NCBI RefSeq assembly: GCF_001614315.2
Contig: NZ_LVEG02000001.1
Location: 372,001-436,000, forward strand
DNA length: 64,000 nucleotides
Direction: 5' to 3'
DNA from: Halofilum ochraceum
Lineage (GTDB): Bacteria; Pseudomonadota; Gammaproteobacteria; XJ16; Halofilaceae
Shown: positions 8,828-17,150 of the stretch, piece by piece
Layout of the letters: every line of letters begins with the position of its first letter
How positions within the stretch are numbered: position 1 is the first letter of the stretch
Position numbers and translations under genes: made by a program
The notes under the pieces: model-generated
What the model was told of the DNA's origin: nothing
The model's database searches: none
Seen by the model: only the letters and a program-made list of their open reading frames with translations

Positions 8828-8946
8828 CTTGCTCACCTCTGCCACATTTCGCGAAAATATAGGGGACTCGCGGTCGCATGTTTTGCTGTTCTGGGACAGC
8901 GTACAATATAATATCCTGATACAGCCTGAAATCACTGGTCGGAACA
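8828..8946. promoter_or_regulatory. Divergent putA-lrp promoter region
   Basis: The 119-base gap between divergent starts is strikingly AT-rich for this genome. For lrp, TTGCTG (8883-8888) and TATAAT (8907-8912) are 18 bases apart. On the minus strand the same patch reads TATATT and can serve putA. Lrp-family proteins commonly bind such shared regions, so Lrp control of proline use is plausible, but no operator was identified with confidence. Confidence 0.6.
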
Positions 8947-9444
8947 ATGTCGAAACGCGCTCCACGCAAATCATCCGACCACCGACTCGACCGTACCGAC
9001 AAGCGCATCCTGCGTGAACTCCAGTCTAACGGGCGCATCTCCAATGTCGAACTCGCGCGGCGCGTGAACCTCAGCGCCACGCCCTGCCTCGAGCGGGTAC
9101 GGCGGCTGGAGCAGGCCGGTTTCATACGCGACTACGTGGCCATCCTGGATCCCCAGCGGATCGAGGCATCGCTGCTGCTGTATGTCGAAGTCACGCTCGA
9201 TCGCACCACCCCCGAGGTCTTTGATCGCTTCAAAGAGGCGATCATCAATCGACCCGAGGTGCAGGAGTGCCACATGGTCGCTGGCGGTTTCGACTACCTG
9301 GTCAAGGTGCGGGTTCCGGATATGCAGGCGTACCGCCACTTCCTCGGCGAGGGGCTGACCGCCGCGCCCGGAGTGCGCGAGACCCACACCTACGTGGTCA
9401 TGGAAGAGATCAAGGAGACGACCGAAATCGAAATCCGGGACTGA
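8947..9444 (+). CDS. lrp: Leucine-responsive regulatory protein Lrp (AsnC family)
   Basis: DNA-binding transcription factor of 165 residues, very close to E. coli Lrp along its length. An N-terminal basic tail is followed by a winged helix-turn-helix (about residues 15-65; ILRELQSNGRISNVELARRV and ATPCLERVRRLEQAGF) and a C-terminal ligand-binding RAM domain with VQECHMVAGGFDYLVKVRVP and ETHTYVVMEEIKE. It lies divergent to putA across 119 bases, an arrangement matching Lrp-type control of proline catabolism in several proteobacteria. It may equally be a global regulator; the sequence cannot separate the two. Confidence 0.92.
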   Translation: MSKRAPRKSSDHRLDRTDKRILRELQSNGRISNVELARRVNLSATPCLERVRRLEQAGFIRDYVAILDPQRIEASLLLYVEVTLDRTTPEVFDRFKEAIINRPEVQECHMVAGGFDYLVKVRVPDMQAYRHFLGEGLTAAPGVRETHTYVVMEEIKETTEIEIRD

Positions 9445-9468
9445 CGGGGACACGATGGAAACTTTCGC

Positions 9469-10080
9469 ATGAGCCCCGGACATGAAGTGACCGGACTGCT
9501 GCTGGCCGGCGGCCGCGCCACCCGCATGGGCGGTCGCGACAAGGGCCTGATCGATCTCGCCGGCCGCCCCCTCGCGGCCCACGTGCTGGCCGCGCTCGCC
9601 CCTCAAGTGGATGCGCTGCTGATCAACGCGAATCGTCATGAGGACGAATACAGCGCGCTCGGCGCGGCCGTCGTACGCGACCCACTGGAGGGCTTTCTGG
9701 GTCCGCTGGCCGGGGTGCTGGCCGGCCTGGAGGCGGCGTCGACGCCGCTGGTGGCGACGCTGCCCTGCGACTCGCCGTTCATCCCCGCGGATATGGTCGC
9801 CCGCATGCGGGTCGCGCTTGAGCGGGATGGGGCCGAGATCGTGGTCGCGCATGACGGCGAGCGGCGTCAGCCCGTGTTCATGCTGCTGCGCACCGATCTG
9901 GCACCGGACCTGCGGGCCTGGCTGGAGCAGGGCGGGCGCAAGATCGATGCGTGGTACGAGGAGCATACGATCGCCGACGCCGACTTCAGCGACGTCCCGG
10001 AGACCTTCATCAACATCAATACGCCGGATGAGCGCGACGCAGCCGCCGATCGGCTCGCCGCGCGGGAGCGCAATCAATGA
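9469..10080 (+). CDS. mobA: Molybdenum cofactor guanylyltransferase MobA
   Basis: Attaches GMP from GTP to molybdenum-molybdopterin to make the guanine dinucleotide cofactor used by enzymes such as the formate dehydrogenase at the window start. The 203-residue protein begins with the nucleotidyltransferase signature GLLLAGGRATRMGGRDKGL and has the metal-site segment TLPCDSPFIP near residue 100, and the C-terminal FININTPDE. It is 24 bases after lrp and overlaps moeA by four bases (ATGA), so it is translationally coupled to moeA and heads a run into the cobalamin genes. Confidence 0.95.
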   Translation: MSPGHEVTGLLLAGGRATRMGGRDKGLIDLAGRPLAAHVLAALAPQVDALLINANRHEDEYSALGAAVVRDPLEGFLGPLAGVLAGLEAASTPLVATLPCDSPFIPADMVARMRVALERDGAEIVVAHDGERRQPVFMLLRTDLAPDLRAWLEQGGRKIDAWYEEHTIADADFSDVPETFININTPDERDAAADRLAARERNQ

Positions 10081-11324
10081 GCGCACCGAGTTGTGACGAT
10101 CCGCATCGCCCCGGGGCACTCGATATCGACAGTGCGCACCGGCGCATCGCCGCCGCGATCGAGCCGATCGAGGCGATCGAACGCGTGGGGCTGCGCGCGG
10201 CGCTGGGCCGGGTGCTGGCCGAGGATCTGCACGCGCCGCTCAATATCCCGCCGGACACCAACGCGGCAATGGACGGCTATGCGCTGCGCGGCGCGGATCT
10301 GGACGCCGATGGCGCGGCCAGCCTGCGTATGGTCGGTACCGCGTGGGCCGGTCATCCGCTTGAGCGCACGATCGGCGCTGGAGAGTGCGCGCGCATCATG
10401 ACCGGTGCACCGGTCCCGGCCGGCGCGGATACGGTCGTGATGCAGGAGCGGACCACGGCCGACGGGGATACGATCACGATCCGTGGGGGCGAGGCCGGCA
10501 GCAACGTCCGCGCCGCGGGCGAGGATCTGCCTGCGGGTGGCGTGGCGCTCACCGCCGGCACCGCGATCCGCCCGGCCGAACTGGGCGTCATCGCATCGCT
10601 CGGGCTGACCGAAGTCGCCGTCCGCCGGCGCCCGCGGGTCGCCCTGTTCGCGACCGGCGACGAACTCTACGAGCCCGGGCAGGAACTCAAGCCGGGCGGA
10701 CTGTACGACAGCAACCGATACACCGTCTGGGGCATGCTGACGCGCCTCGGCATGGAGATCGACGACCGGGGCCATCTCCCGGATGACCGCGCGGCGGTCG
10801 AGGCGTCGTTGCTGGCGGCGGCGGCCGAGAACGACGCGATCGTGACCACCGGCGGCGTCTCGGTAGGGGAAGCGGATCACGTCGCGGTCGTGCTGCGCGA
10901 ACACGGCGATGTGGGCTTCTGGCAGCTGACCATGAAGCCCGGTCGGCCATTGAACTTCGGATTCTTTGGCCGGGCGCTGATGTTCGGCCTGCCGGGCAAT
11001 CCCGTGTCCGCGATGGTCACCTTTTACCAATTCGTCCAGCCGGCGCTGCGGGCGCTCTCCGGCGCCGGCTATCGGCGCACGCCGACTTTGCGCGCGCGCA
11101 CCGCCGCCGACTTCCCGAAAAAGCCCGGCCGGACGGAGTTCCAGCGGGCGCGCCTCGTGATCGCGGATGACGGGACCACCGACGTCGAGCCGGTCGGCCC
11201 TCAGGGTTCGGGCCGCCTCAGTTCGATGAGCCGGGCGGACTGCTTTGTCGTCCTGCCGGCCGACAGCGAGGGCGTGGGCGCCGGGGAATGGGTCGATGTC
11301 CAGCCGTTCGAGGGGCTGGTATGA
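10077..11324 (+). CDS. moeA: Molybdopterin molybdenumtransferase MoeA
   Basis: Inserts molybdenum into adenylylated molybdopterin. The 415-residue protein has the family layout: N-terminal segment with DTNAAMDGYALR, domain II with RIMTGAPVPAGADTVVMQE, the MPT-binding domain with FATGDEL and VTTGGVSVGEADH, and the C-terminal barrel after MFGLPGNPVSAMVTF. It overlaps mobA by ATGA and is followed 21 bases later by cobU, so Mo-cofactor and cobalamin genes appear to share one transcript. Confidence 0.95.
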   Translation: MSAPSCDDPHRPGALDIDSAHRRIAAAIEPIEAIERVGLRAALGRVLAEDLHAPLNIPPDTNAAMDGYALRGADLDADGAASLRMVGTAWAGHPLERTIGAGECARIMTGAPVPAGADTVVMQERTTADGDTITIRGGEAGSNVRAAGEDLPAGGVALTAGTAIRPAELGVIASLGLTEVAVRRRPRVALFATGDELYEPGQELKPGGLYDSNRYTVWGMLTRLGMEIDDRGHLPDDRAAVEASLLAAAAENDAIVTTGGVSVGEADHVAVVLREHGDVGFWQLTMKPGRPLNFGFFGRALMFGLPGNPVSAMVTFYQFVQPALRALSGAGYRRTPTLRARTAADFPKKPGRTEFQRARLVIADDGTTDVEPVGPQGSGRLSSMSRADCFVVLPADSEGVGAGEWVDVQPFEGLV

Positions 11325-11345
11325 ACGGCCGGACCGGCCCGCACC

Positions 11346-11876
11346 ATGCGTGAACTGATCCTGGGCGGGGCGCGTTCGGGCAAGAGCGCGCTGGCCGAGA
11401 CCCGCGCCCGGGAAAGCGGTCTCGACGTGACCTATGTCGCTACGGCCGAGGCGCACGACGACGAGATGGTCGACCGCATTCGGCAGCATCGTGACCGGCG
11501 CCCGGATCACTGGCGCACCGTGGAGGCGCCCGTCACTCTGGCGGCCACCCTGGATCGCGAAGCGGGCGACGATCGACTGCTGCTGGTCGATTGCCTGACG
11601 CTGTGGCTCGGCAATCTGATCGACGACGCCGATGCGCTCGCACGGGAACGCGCGGATCTGCTCGCTCGCCTGCCCCGGCTGCCGGGTACGATCGTGCTGG
11701 TGAGCAATGAGGTCGGACTCGGGATCGTGCCGGACAACGCGCTCGCCCGCCGTTTCCGTGACGAGGCGGGCTGGCTGAACCAGACGGCCGCCGGCCTCTG
11801 CGAGCGCGTCACGTTGGTCGCCGCGGGCCTCCCGTTGACCCTGAAAGCACCGGCCGGTGCCCGCGTGGAACGCTGA
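11346..11876 (+). CDS. cobU: Adenosylcobinamide kinase / adenosylcobinamide-phosphate guanylyltransferase CobU
   Basis: Phosphorylates adenosylcobinamide and then transfers GMP to make adenosylcobinamide-GDP, the activated corrin for nucleotide loop assembly. The 176-residue product has the P-loop GGARSGKSALAE at residues 7-18, the segment DCLTLWLGNL, and VSNEVGLGIVP typical of CobU/CobP. It follows moeA by 21 bases and precedes cobT by about 40, in a cobU-cobT-cobC order. The start ATG at 11346 is well placed for the P-loop. Confidence 0.95.
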   Translation: MRELILGGARSGKSALAETRARESGLDVTYVATAEAHDDEMVDRIRQHRDRRPDHWRTVEAPVTLAATLDREAGDDRLLLVDCLTLWLGNLIDDADALARERADLLARLPRLPGTIVLVSNEVGLGIVPDNALARRFRDEAGWLNQTAAGLCERVTLVAAGLPLTLKAPAGARVER

Positions 11877-11915
11877 TTCGGTCCCTCATGCCGATGCCCT
11901 GTTGGAGATTCCGTG

Positions 11916-12965
11916 ATGGAGACTGAACCGTGGTGGCGGGCACCCGTACCGGCGCCGGATGAAGCGGCCGCTGCTGCCGCCGCCGCACGCCAGGCCGAGC
12001 TGACCAAGCCGCCGGGCTCGCTGGGCCGGCTGGAATGGATCGCCACCGATCTGGCGGGGATGCAGGGCGTCGACTGCCCGATCCTCGATCGTGTCCATAT
12101 CGCGATCTTCGCCGCCGATCACGGCGTCGCCGCCGAAGGTGTATCCGCGTTTCCCCAGGCCGTGACGCTGGAAATGGTCCGCAACTTCGCCCGCGGAGGC
12201 GCCGCGATCAGCGTGCTGGCGCGCGGCCTCGGCGCGGAACTCGACGTCATCGATATGGGCACCGCGCATGACGACGGCGAACTCGCCGGCGTCCAGCGCG
12301 TGCGGATCGCGGCCGGCACCGCCAACTTCTGCACCGGGCCCGCAATGAGCGTGGCGCAGTGCCGGGCCGCGCTCGATGCCGGCCGGCGCGTCGCCACGGA
12401 GGCCGCGGAGGGCGGCGCCCAGGCATTCCTCGGCGGCGAAATGGGAATCGCCAATACGACCGCCGCGACTGCCGTGGCCTGTGCGCTGCTCGGTGCGGCG
12501 CCAGCGACGCTCGCGGGGTCCGGTACCGGGCTCGACACCTCCGGAGTGGCCCACAAGGTCCAGGTGATCGAGCGGGCGCTCGAGCACCACGCGTCGACCG
12601 CCGACGCGTTGGATATCCTGGCCGCGCTGGGCGGATTCGAGATCGCGGCGCTGGCGGGGGCATTCATCGCCAGCGCGCAGCAGGGCCTGCCCGTGCTGGT
12701 GGACGGCTTCATCACCAGCGTCGCGGCGCTCGTCGCGGTCCGCGAGGTCCCCGCCGTCGGTCGCTGGCTGATCGCCACGCACCGTTCCGCGGAACCCGGC
12801 CATGACCGCATCCTCGCCGAGCTGGAACTCGAGCCGATCCTCGATCTCGGCATGCGGCTGGGCGAGGGCAGCGGGGCGGCCGTGGCCGTGCCCATCCTGC
12901 GTTCGGCCTGCGCGGTGCATGCCGGCATGGCCACGTTCAGCGAGGCCGGGGTCTCGCAGGGCTGA
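11916..12965 (+). CDS. cobT: Nicotinate-nucleotide--dimethylbenzimidazole phosphoribosyltransferase CobT
   Basis: Makes alpha-ribazole phosphate from dimethylbenzimidazole (made here by BluB) and nicotinate mononucleotide. The 349-residue protein shows [15 protein letters not shown] near the N-terminus, [30 protein letters not shown], and the C-terminal [13 protein letters not shown] that carries the catalytic glutamate. The ATG at 11916 is preferred because GGAG is eight bases upstream; an immediately preceding in-frame GTG at 11913 is possible. This is the phosphoribosyltransferase and not the cobaltochelatase subunit that shares the name CobT. Confidence 0.95.
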   Translation: METEPWWRAPVPAPDEAAAAAAAARQAELTKPPGSLGRLEWIATDLAGMQGVDCPILDRVHIAIFAADHGVAAEGVSAFPQAVTLEMVRNFARGGAAISVLARGLGAELDVIDMGTAHDDGELAGVQRVRIAAGTANFCTGPAMSVAQCRAALDAGRRVATEAAEGGAQAFLGGEMGIANTTAATAVACALLGAAPATLAGSGTGLDTSGVAHKVQVIERALEHHASTADALDILAALGGFEIAALAGAFIASAQQGLPVLVDGFITSVAALVAVREVPAVGRWLIATHRSAEPGHDRILAELELEPILDLGMRLGEGSGAAVAVPILRSACAVHAGMATFSEAGVSQG

Positions 12966-12972
12966 GGGCGTC

Positions 12973-13614
12973 ATGGTGACCGAGACCGTCGTCGATCTGC
13001 TGCGCCACGGTGAGCCCGAGGGCGGCGCCCGGCTGCGCGGTGCACGCACCGACGACTCGCTGAGCGCGACCGGCTGGAGCGAACTGCACGCCGCGGTTGG
13101 CGGCCGCCGCGACTGGGATCGGATCGCGAGCTCGCCGCTGGCGCGCTGTCGGGCGTTCGCCGATGCGCTCGCGGCGGAGACTGGGCTGTCGGTGTCCGTC
13201 GACCCGCGTCTGCTCGAGTATGATTTCGGCGACTGGGACGGGCAGCCGTTCGACTCGCTCTGGGCCGAGCAAGGCGATGCACTGGCGGCGTTCTTTGGCG
13301 ATCCCGATCGAGCGGCGCCCCCGAATGGTGAGACGGCGGCCGTATTTCGGGCGCGGGTACGGGCCGCGTGGGCAGACCTTATCGCGGGCACCGCCGGCGG
13401 CCGTATCCTGATCGTGGGCCATGGCGGTGTGCTGCGTCAGCTGGTGGCCGATACCCTTGGGGTGCCGGGCAATCCGCACGCGGCCCTGGAGTGGCCGCAC
13501 GCGGCCATGAGCCGGATCCGCGTGTACGACGATCCGCCGTATCCGCGCAGCCGCTCGCTTGTATTCCATGGCCGGACGGCGCCGATACCCGGCAACCGCG
13601 AGGAGGGTTCGTGA
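12973..13614 (+). CDS. cobC: Histidine phosphatase family protein, probable alpha-ribazole phosphatase
   Basis: A phosphoglycerate-mutase-like phosphatase of 213 residues. The N-terminal VVDLLRHGEPEGG carries the phosphorylated histidine, SSPLARC the phosphate-binding arginine, and VGHGGVLRQL the second histidine. Its place right after cobT fits the phosphatase that removes phosphate from alpha-ribazole phosphate or adenosylcobalamin phosphate; the substrate is inferred from context. The start at 12973 (MVTETV) is chosen; the frame is open upstream to 12802 inside cobT. Its stop overlaps the GTG start of the next gene (GTGA). Confidence 0.85.
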   Translation: MVTETVVDLLRHGEPEGGARLRGARTDDSLSATGWSELHAAVGGRRDWDRIASSPLARCRAFADALAAETGLSVSVDPRLLEYDFGDWDGQPFDSLWAEQGDALAAFFGDPDRAAPPNGETAAVFRARVRAAWADLIAGTAGGRILIVGHGGVLRQLVADTLGVPGNPHAALEWPHAAMSRIRVYDDPPYPRSRSLVFHGRTAPIPGNREEGS

Positions 13615-13976
13615 CACGACTGCTGATGAACCTGCGCGGCGTGCCCGAGGATGAGGCCGCCGAGGTCCGTGAACTGCTCGATGAGCACGCGGTGGACTAT
13701 TACGAAACACCGCCCAACCGCTGGGGTATCAGCATGGGCGGCATCTGGCTGCGCGACGAGGCGGACTACGAGCGGGTGCGCCGTCTGCTGGATGACTACC
13801 AGGCGCGACGGCTCGAAGCGGCCCGGGAGGCCGAGGCCGAACGGCGCCGCAACGGCACGCAGGACACGTTCGCGGAGATGGTTCAGCGCAACCCGGCGCG
13901 CGTGATCCTCTACCTGCTGATCGTCGGCGTATTGCTGTACTTCAGTATCCGGCCGTTCTTCTGGCTCGCCGAGTGA
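13611..13976 (+). CDS. DUF6164 family small membrane protein
   Basis: A protein of about 121 residues starting at a GTG that overlaps the previous stop. The first 60 residues (TRLLMNLRGVPEDEAAEVRE, then YYETPPNRWGISMGGIWL) resemble a small alpha/beta fold related to putative signal-transducing DUF2007-type domains; a charged helix follows (residues 60-85), and one membrane segment ends the protein (VILYLLIVGVLLYFSI). The family has no assigned function. Translational coupling to cobC makes it the last gene of the mobA-to-cobC run, but a role in cobalamin metabolism is not implied by the sequence. Confidence 0.8.
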   Translation: MTRLLMNLRGVPEDEAAEVRELLDEHAVDYYETPPNRWGISMGGIWLRDEADYERVRRLLDDYQARRLEAAREAEAERRRNGTQDTFAEMVQRNPARVILYLLIVGVLLYFSIRPFFWLAE

Positions 13977-13995
13977 GGTTGTTTACCCGCGCGGA

Positions 13996-14751
13996 TCAGC
14001 CGTCCCGCGTGGCGGTGCGGCGCACGGCGACGTCGATCGAGCGCGGGATCACCGGCGGGCCGAACTGATTGAAGATCGGCACGTCCGTGGCGTCGCGTCC
14101 CAGCGCCAGCATGACCCGTCCGCCGCCGAGATGCGCCTGAACCGGATCAAAGGTATACCAGCGCCCACCGACGAACGCCTCGAACCAGGCGTGCAGATCC
14201 ATCGGTTCCAGGCCTTCGAGGTAGCCCACCACCATGCGCGCCGGGATGCTGATGCTGCGGCACAGCGAGATCGCCAGATGGGTCAGGTCGCGACACACAC
14301 CGGCTCCACGCGCCTTCACCTCCATGGCCGAGACCAGCGTGTTGCTTGAACCCGGCACGTACGCGACCTCCTGCTGTACCCACTCGACGATCCGCGCCAC
14401 TTGGTCATAACCCGGCCGTGCATTGCCGACGATCCGCTGCGCGTCCGGCCCGAGCCGGTCGGATTCGCAGTAGCGGCTGGGCAGCAGGTAGGTCAGGACC
14501 TCCGGCGGGAGATCCTGGATCAGGACGAACGGCGCGCCGGGGGCCCGGTCAGCGGCCCCCGCCGTCAGTACCGTCGACTGCGTGCGTATGCGGAACGGGC
14601 CGGCGGGCGCGGTCAGGCGCTGGCCGCGGTTGCCGTAGGGATCGACATACTCGCTGACCGTCACGATCGGATCGAGGTGGAAGTGGTTCTCGGCCACCCA
14701 TTGATACGCGTTGCTCTGCGGTCGCAGCACGAGGACCATCGGCGCGTTCAT
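13996..14751 (-). CDS. Transglutaminase-like cysteine peptidase-fold protein
   Basis: Belongs to the transglutaminase-like superfamily: an N-terminal beta domain and a papain-like core with cysteine in GVCRDLTHLA, histidine in DLHAWFEAF and aspartate in YTFDPV. No substrate can be inferred. The first ATG is at 14751, but the residues encoded just upstream (IWLETQCEITFDNG, back to about 14799) look like the family's normal N-terminus. No ATG, GTG or TTG occurs in frame between the upstream stop at 14860 and 14751. AACGGAG lies eight bases before an in-frame ATC at 14799, so a rare start codon or a sequence error is possible. It converges with the DUF6164 gene and follows cobQ. Confidence 0.82.
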   Translation of the reverse strand: MNAPMVLVLRPQSNAYQWVAENHFHLDPIVTVSEYVDPYGNRGQRLTAPAGPFRIRTQSTVLTAGAADRAPGAPFVLIQDLPPEVLTYLLPSRYCESDRLGPDAQRIVGNARPGYDQVARIVEWVQQEVAYVPGSSNTLVSAMEVKARGAGVCRDLTHLAISLCRSISIPARMVVGYLEGLEPMDLHAWFEAFVGGRWYTFDPVQAHLGGGRVMLALGRDATDVPIFNQFGPPVIPRSIDVAVRRTATRDG

Positions 14752-14877
14752 GCCGTTGTCGAAGGTGATCTCGCATTGGGTTTCGAGCCAGATGTCGATG
14801 GCGGTGACTCCGTTTCGTGCAGGGCCGGGTCGCGACCGTGGGAAAATGGTGAAGGCCCACTAGGGTAGCGGTCCGCG

Positions 14878-16416
14878 TCAACCGCGGCTATCCGTAGTCT
14901 CCGTGGCGGAACCTTCGGGCGCGCACAGGGCTTCGCCGGCCGGCCCCAGCAGCGCGGCGAGTGCCGAGCGGTCGATCGCTTCGGCGCAGGCGTCGGCGAG
15001 CCGGTCGAAGCCTTCCTCGCGCATCCGCTCGTAATCCGGCGCGGCGGCGCTCACCGCAAGGCCGGCCCAGTGCAGCAGCGCGTCGCGCGCGGTGGATTCG
15101 TCGAACAGCCCGTGCAGATAGGTCCCGAGCACGCACTCATCCGCCGAGCGTGCGCCGTCCGGGCCATGCGGCAGGTCCGCGACCGCCCCCGCGAGGCCCT
15201 CGCCGCGGGTGACCCCGGCGTGGATCTCGTAACCGCTTACCGGTGCGTCCACGAACGCCAGCCGGCCGCTGACCCGACGCAGCTGCTTGTCCGGCGCCAG
15301 CGTCGTCTCGATGTCGAGCAGACCGAAACCCGGCGTCGAGCCCGGGCTGCCCTCGACCCCTTCCGGGTCGTGCACGGCGTGTCCGAGCATCTGGAATCCG
15401 CCGCAGATGCCGATTACCCGACCCCCGTAGCGCAGATGGCGCTGCAGATACGCGGCCCAGCCGCGCTCGCGCAGCCAGTCCAGATCGCCGCGGGTGTTCT
15501 TGGAGCCGGGGAGTACGACCAGATCGCAGGGCGGAATCGCATCGCCGGGACCAATGTAGCGGAAATCGACCTGCGGGTGCAGCCGCAGCGGATCGAAGTC
15601 CGTGTGATTGCTGATCCGCGGCGTGGCCGGAACGATCACCCGCAACGTCGCGTCGGGATCGGTACCGGCCTCCGCCGGCGCCACATCGCGCGACAGCGAA
15701 TCCTCCGCCTCGAGATACAGGCCGTGCAGGTACGGGAGCACGCCGTACACCTTCTTGCCCGTATGACCCTCCAGCCAGTCCAGTCCGGGCTGCAGCAAAG
15801 ACACGTCGCCCCGGAAGCGGTTGACCAGGAAACCGCTCAAGCGCGCCTGCTCGCTGGCCGACAGTAGCGCCAGGGTGCCGACGAACTGCGCGAACACGCC
15901 GCCCCGATCGATATCGCCGACGAGGATCACCGGACAGTCGACCGCCTCGGCGAAACCCATGTTGGCGATATCGTTCTCGCGCAGGTTGATCTCCGCCGGG
16001 CTCCCGGCGCCCTCGACCAGCACCACGTCATACGCCGCCGCCAGCCGCGCATGCGCCTCCAGCGTGGCCGCGCGGGCGATCCGTTTGTAGGCGTGGTAAT
16101 CGCGGGCGTCGAGATCCGCCGCCGGATAACCGTTGACGATCACCTGGGCGTTGCGGTCGCCGGTCGGCTTCAGCAGTACGGGATTCATGTCGGTGACCGG
16201 TTCGATACCGGCCGCCCGCGCCTGCACCGCCTGGGCACGCCCGATCTCGCCGCCGTCGGACGCGACGGCACTGTTGAGCGCCATGTTCTGCGGCTTGAAC
16301 GGCGCCACGCGGATACCGTGCCGCGCGAGCAGGCGGCACAGCCCGGTGACCACGGCGCTCTTGCCGGCATCCGAGGTGGTGCCCTGGATCATCAAGGTCA
16401 CGGCGGGGCTGGGCAC
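14878..16416 (-). CDS. cobQ: Cobyric acid synthase CobQ/CbiP
   Basis: Glutamine-dependent amidase that amidates four side chains of adenosylcobyrinate a,c-diamide to give adenosylcobyric acid. The 512-residue protein has an N-terminal dethiobiotin-synthetase-like domain ([43 protein letters not shown]) and a C-terminal glutaminase-like domain with nucleophile cysteine in [11 protein letters not shown], preceded by [12 protein letters not shown] and followed by [12 protein letters not shown] start at 16416 is supported by TGGAG seven bases upstream; an ATG eight codons in is an alternative. It is transcribed away from the other cobalamin genes. Confidence 0.95.
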   Translation of the reverse strand: MPSPAVTLMIQGTTSDAGKSAVVTGLCRLLARHGIRVAPFKPQNMALNSAVASDGGEIGRAQAVQARAAGIEPVTDMNPVLLKPTGDRNAQVIVNGYPAADLDARDYHAYKRIARAATLEAHARLAAAYDVVLVEGAGSPAEINLRENDIANMGFAEAVDCPVILVGDIDRGGVFAQFVGTLALLSASEQARLSGFLVNRFRGDVSLLQPGLDWLEGHTGKKVYGVLPYLHGLYLEAEDSLSRDVAPAEAGTDPDATLRVIVPATPRISNHTDFDPLRLHPQVDFRYIGPGDAIPPCDLVVLPGSKNTRGDLDWLRERGWAAYLQRHLRYGGRVIGICGGFQMLGHAVHDPEGVEGSPGSTPGFGLLDIETTLAPDKQLRRVSGRLAFVDAPVSGYEIHAGVTRGEGLAGAVADLPHGPDGARSADECVLGTYLHGLFDESTARDALLHWAGLAVSAAAPDYERMREEGFDRLADACAEAIDRSALAALLGPAGEALCAPEGSATETTDSRG

Positions 16417-16575
16417 GGCGGTCTCCAGACGTTTCGGTGCGCGCGCGGAGCCTACCGGAACGGAGGTTTAAGGGCTACACGCGTCGCCGTACAGCCTGGA
16501 GCACCCTGTAATTTTGGGTTGCATCTGAAGCTGCCCGTTGTAACTTTCCGTTATGCTGAGACATCGGGGGCAAAC

Positions 16576-16950
16576 ATGAAAAAAATCGACACGGCAAAGC
16601 TCGACCGGATTGTCGGTGAGGCCCGTCGCGCGGCCGATGAGCGCAGTCAGGGCTACCGTGAACGTGCGTTGAAACTGTTCCCGTGGGTCTGCGGGCGCTG
16701 CGCGCGGGAGTTTACGCGGGCCAACGTGCGGGAGCTTACCGTCCACCATCGTGACCATGACCATCACAACAACCCGCCGGACGGCAGCAATTGGGAGCTG
16801 CTCTGCATCTACTGTCACGACAACGAACACCAGCGAGAGCTCGAGGCCCAGAATTATTCTGAGGTTTCGGAAGAGAAGCGTCAGGCGGCTACCCACTCGC
16901 CGTTCGCTGGGCTGAAGTCGTTGCTGGAGGGTGATGGGGAGCAGGACTAG
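16576..16950 (+). CDS. yajD: HNH nuclease family protein YajD
   Basis: A 124-residue protein matching the YajD family. A basic N-terminal helix (KIDTAKLDRIVGEARRAADE) leads to an HNH core with two CxxC-type zinc pairs (WVCGRCAREF and LLCIYCHDNE) and the catalytic VHHRDHDHHNNPPDGSNW. Biological role in E. coli is unknown; nuclease activity is inferred from the fold. It is a single gene, divergent from cobQ, and ends in a strong terminator. No mobile element or toxin-type partner is next to it. Confidence 0.9.
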   Translation: MKKIDTAKLDRIVGEARRAADERSQGYRERALKLFPWVCGRCAREFTRANVRELTVHHRDHDHHNNPPDGSNWELLCIYCHDNEHQRELEAQNYSEVSEEKRQAATHSPFAGLKSLLEGDGEQD

Positions 16951-16992
16951 GAGTCTGTCCGGGTTTCCCGGACAGACTCCCAGGGGTTTTTG
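16950..16992 (+). terminator. Strong intrinsic terminator after yajD
   Basis: A 14-bp perfect stem (GGAGTCTGTCCGGG with CCCGGACAGACTCC) closes on a three-base loop and is followed by CAGGGGTTTTTGTTG. The first stem base is the last base of the yajD stop codon. Confidence 0.85.
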
Positions 16993-17066
16993 TTGATCGA
17001 GAGTTCTATGGGGCGGCGCTCCAGGCCGGCGCCGCGCGTCGGCGGTTCTTGTTTCCGGCCGACTGC

Positions 17067-17072
17067 TATAAT
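17067..17072 (+). promoter_or_regulatory. Probable -10 element of rimK
   Basis: A perfect TATAAT lies 79 bases before the rimK start, in GACTGCTATAATCG; no good -35 is visible. A run of ten or more C residues (17104-17112) lies in the 5' leader and could be a slippage-prone tract. Confidence 0.5.
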
Positions 17073-17150
17073 CGATTTCCAGTGAGTCCGGACTGGGCTC
17101 TGCCCCCCCCCCTCAAACGTGCCGGGACCACGGCGCGGAGACCCCATTCG

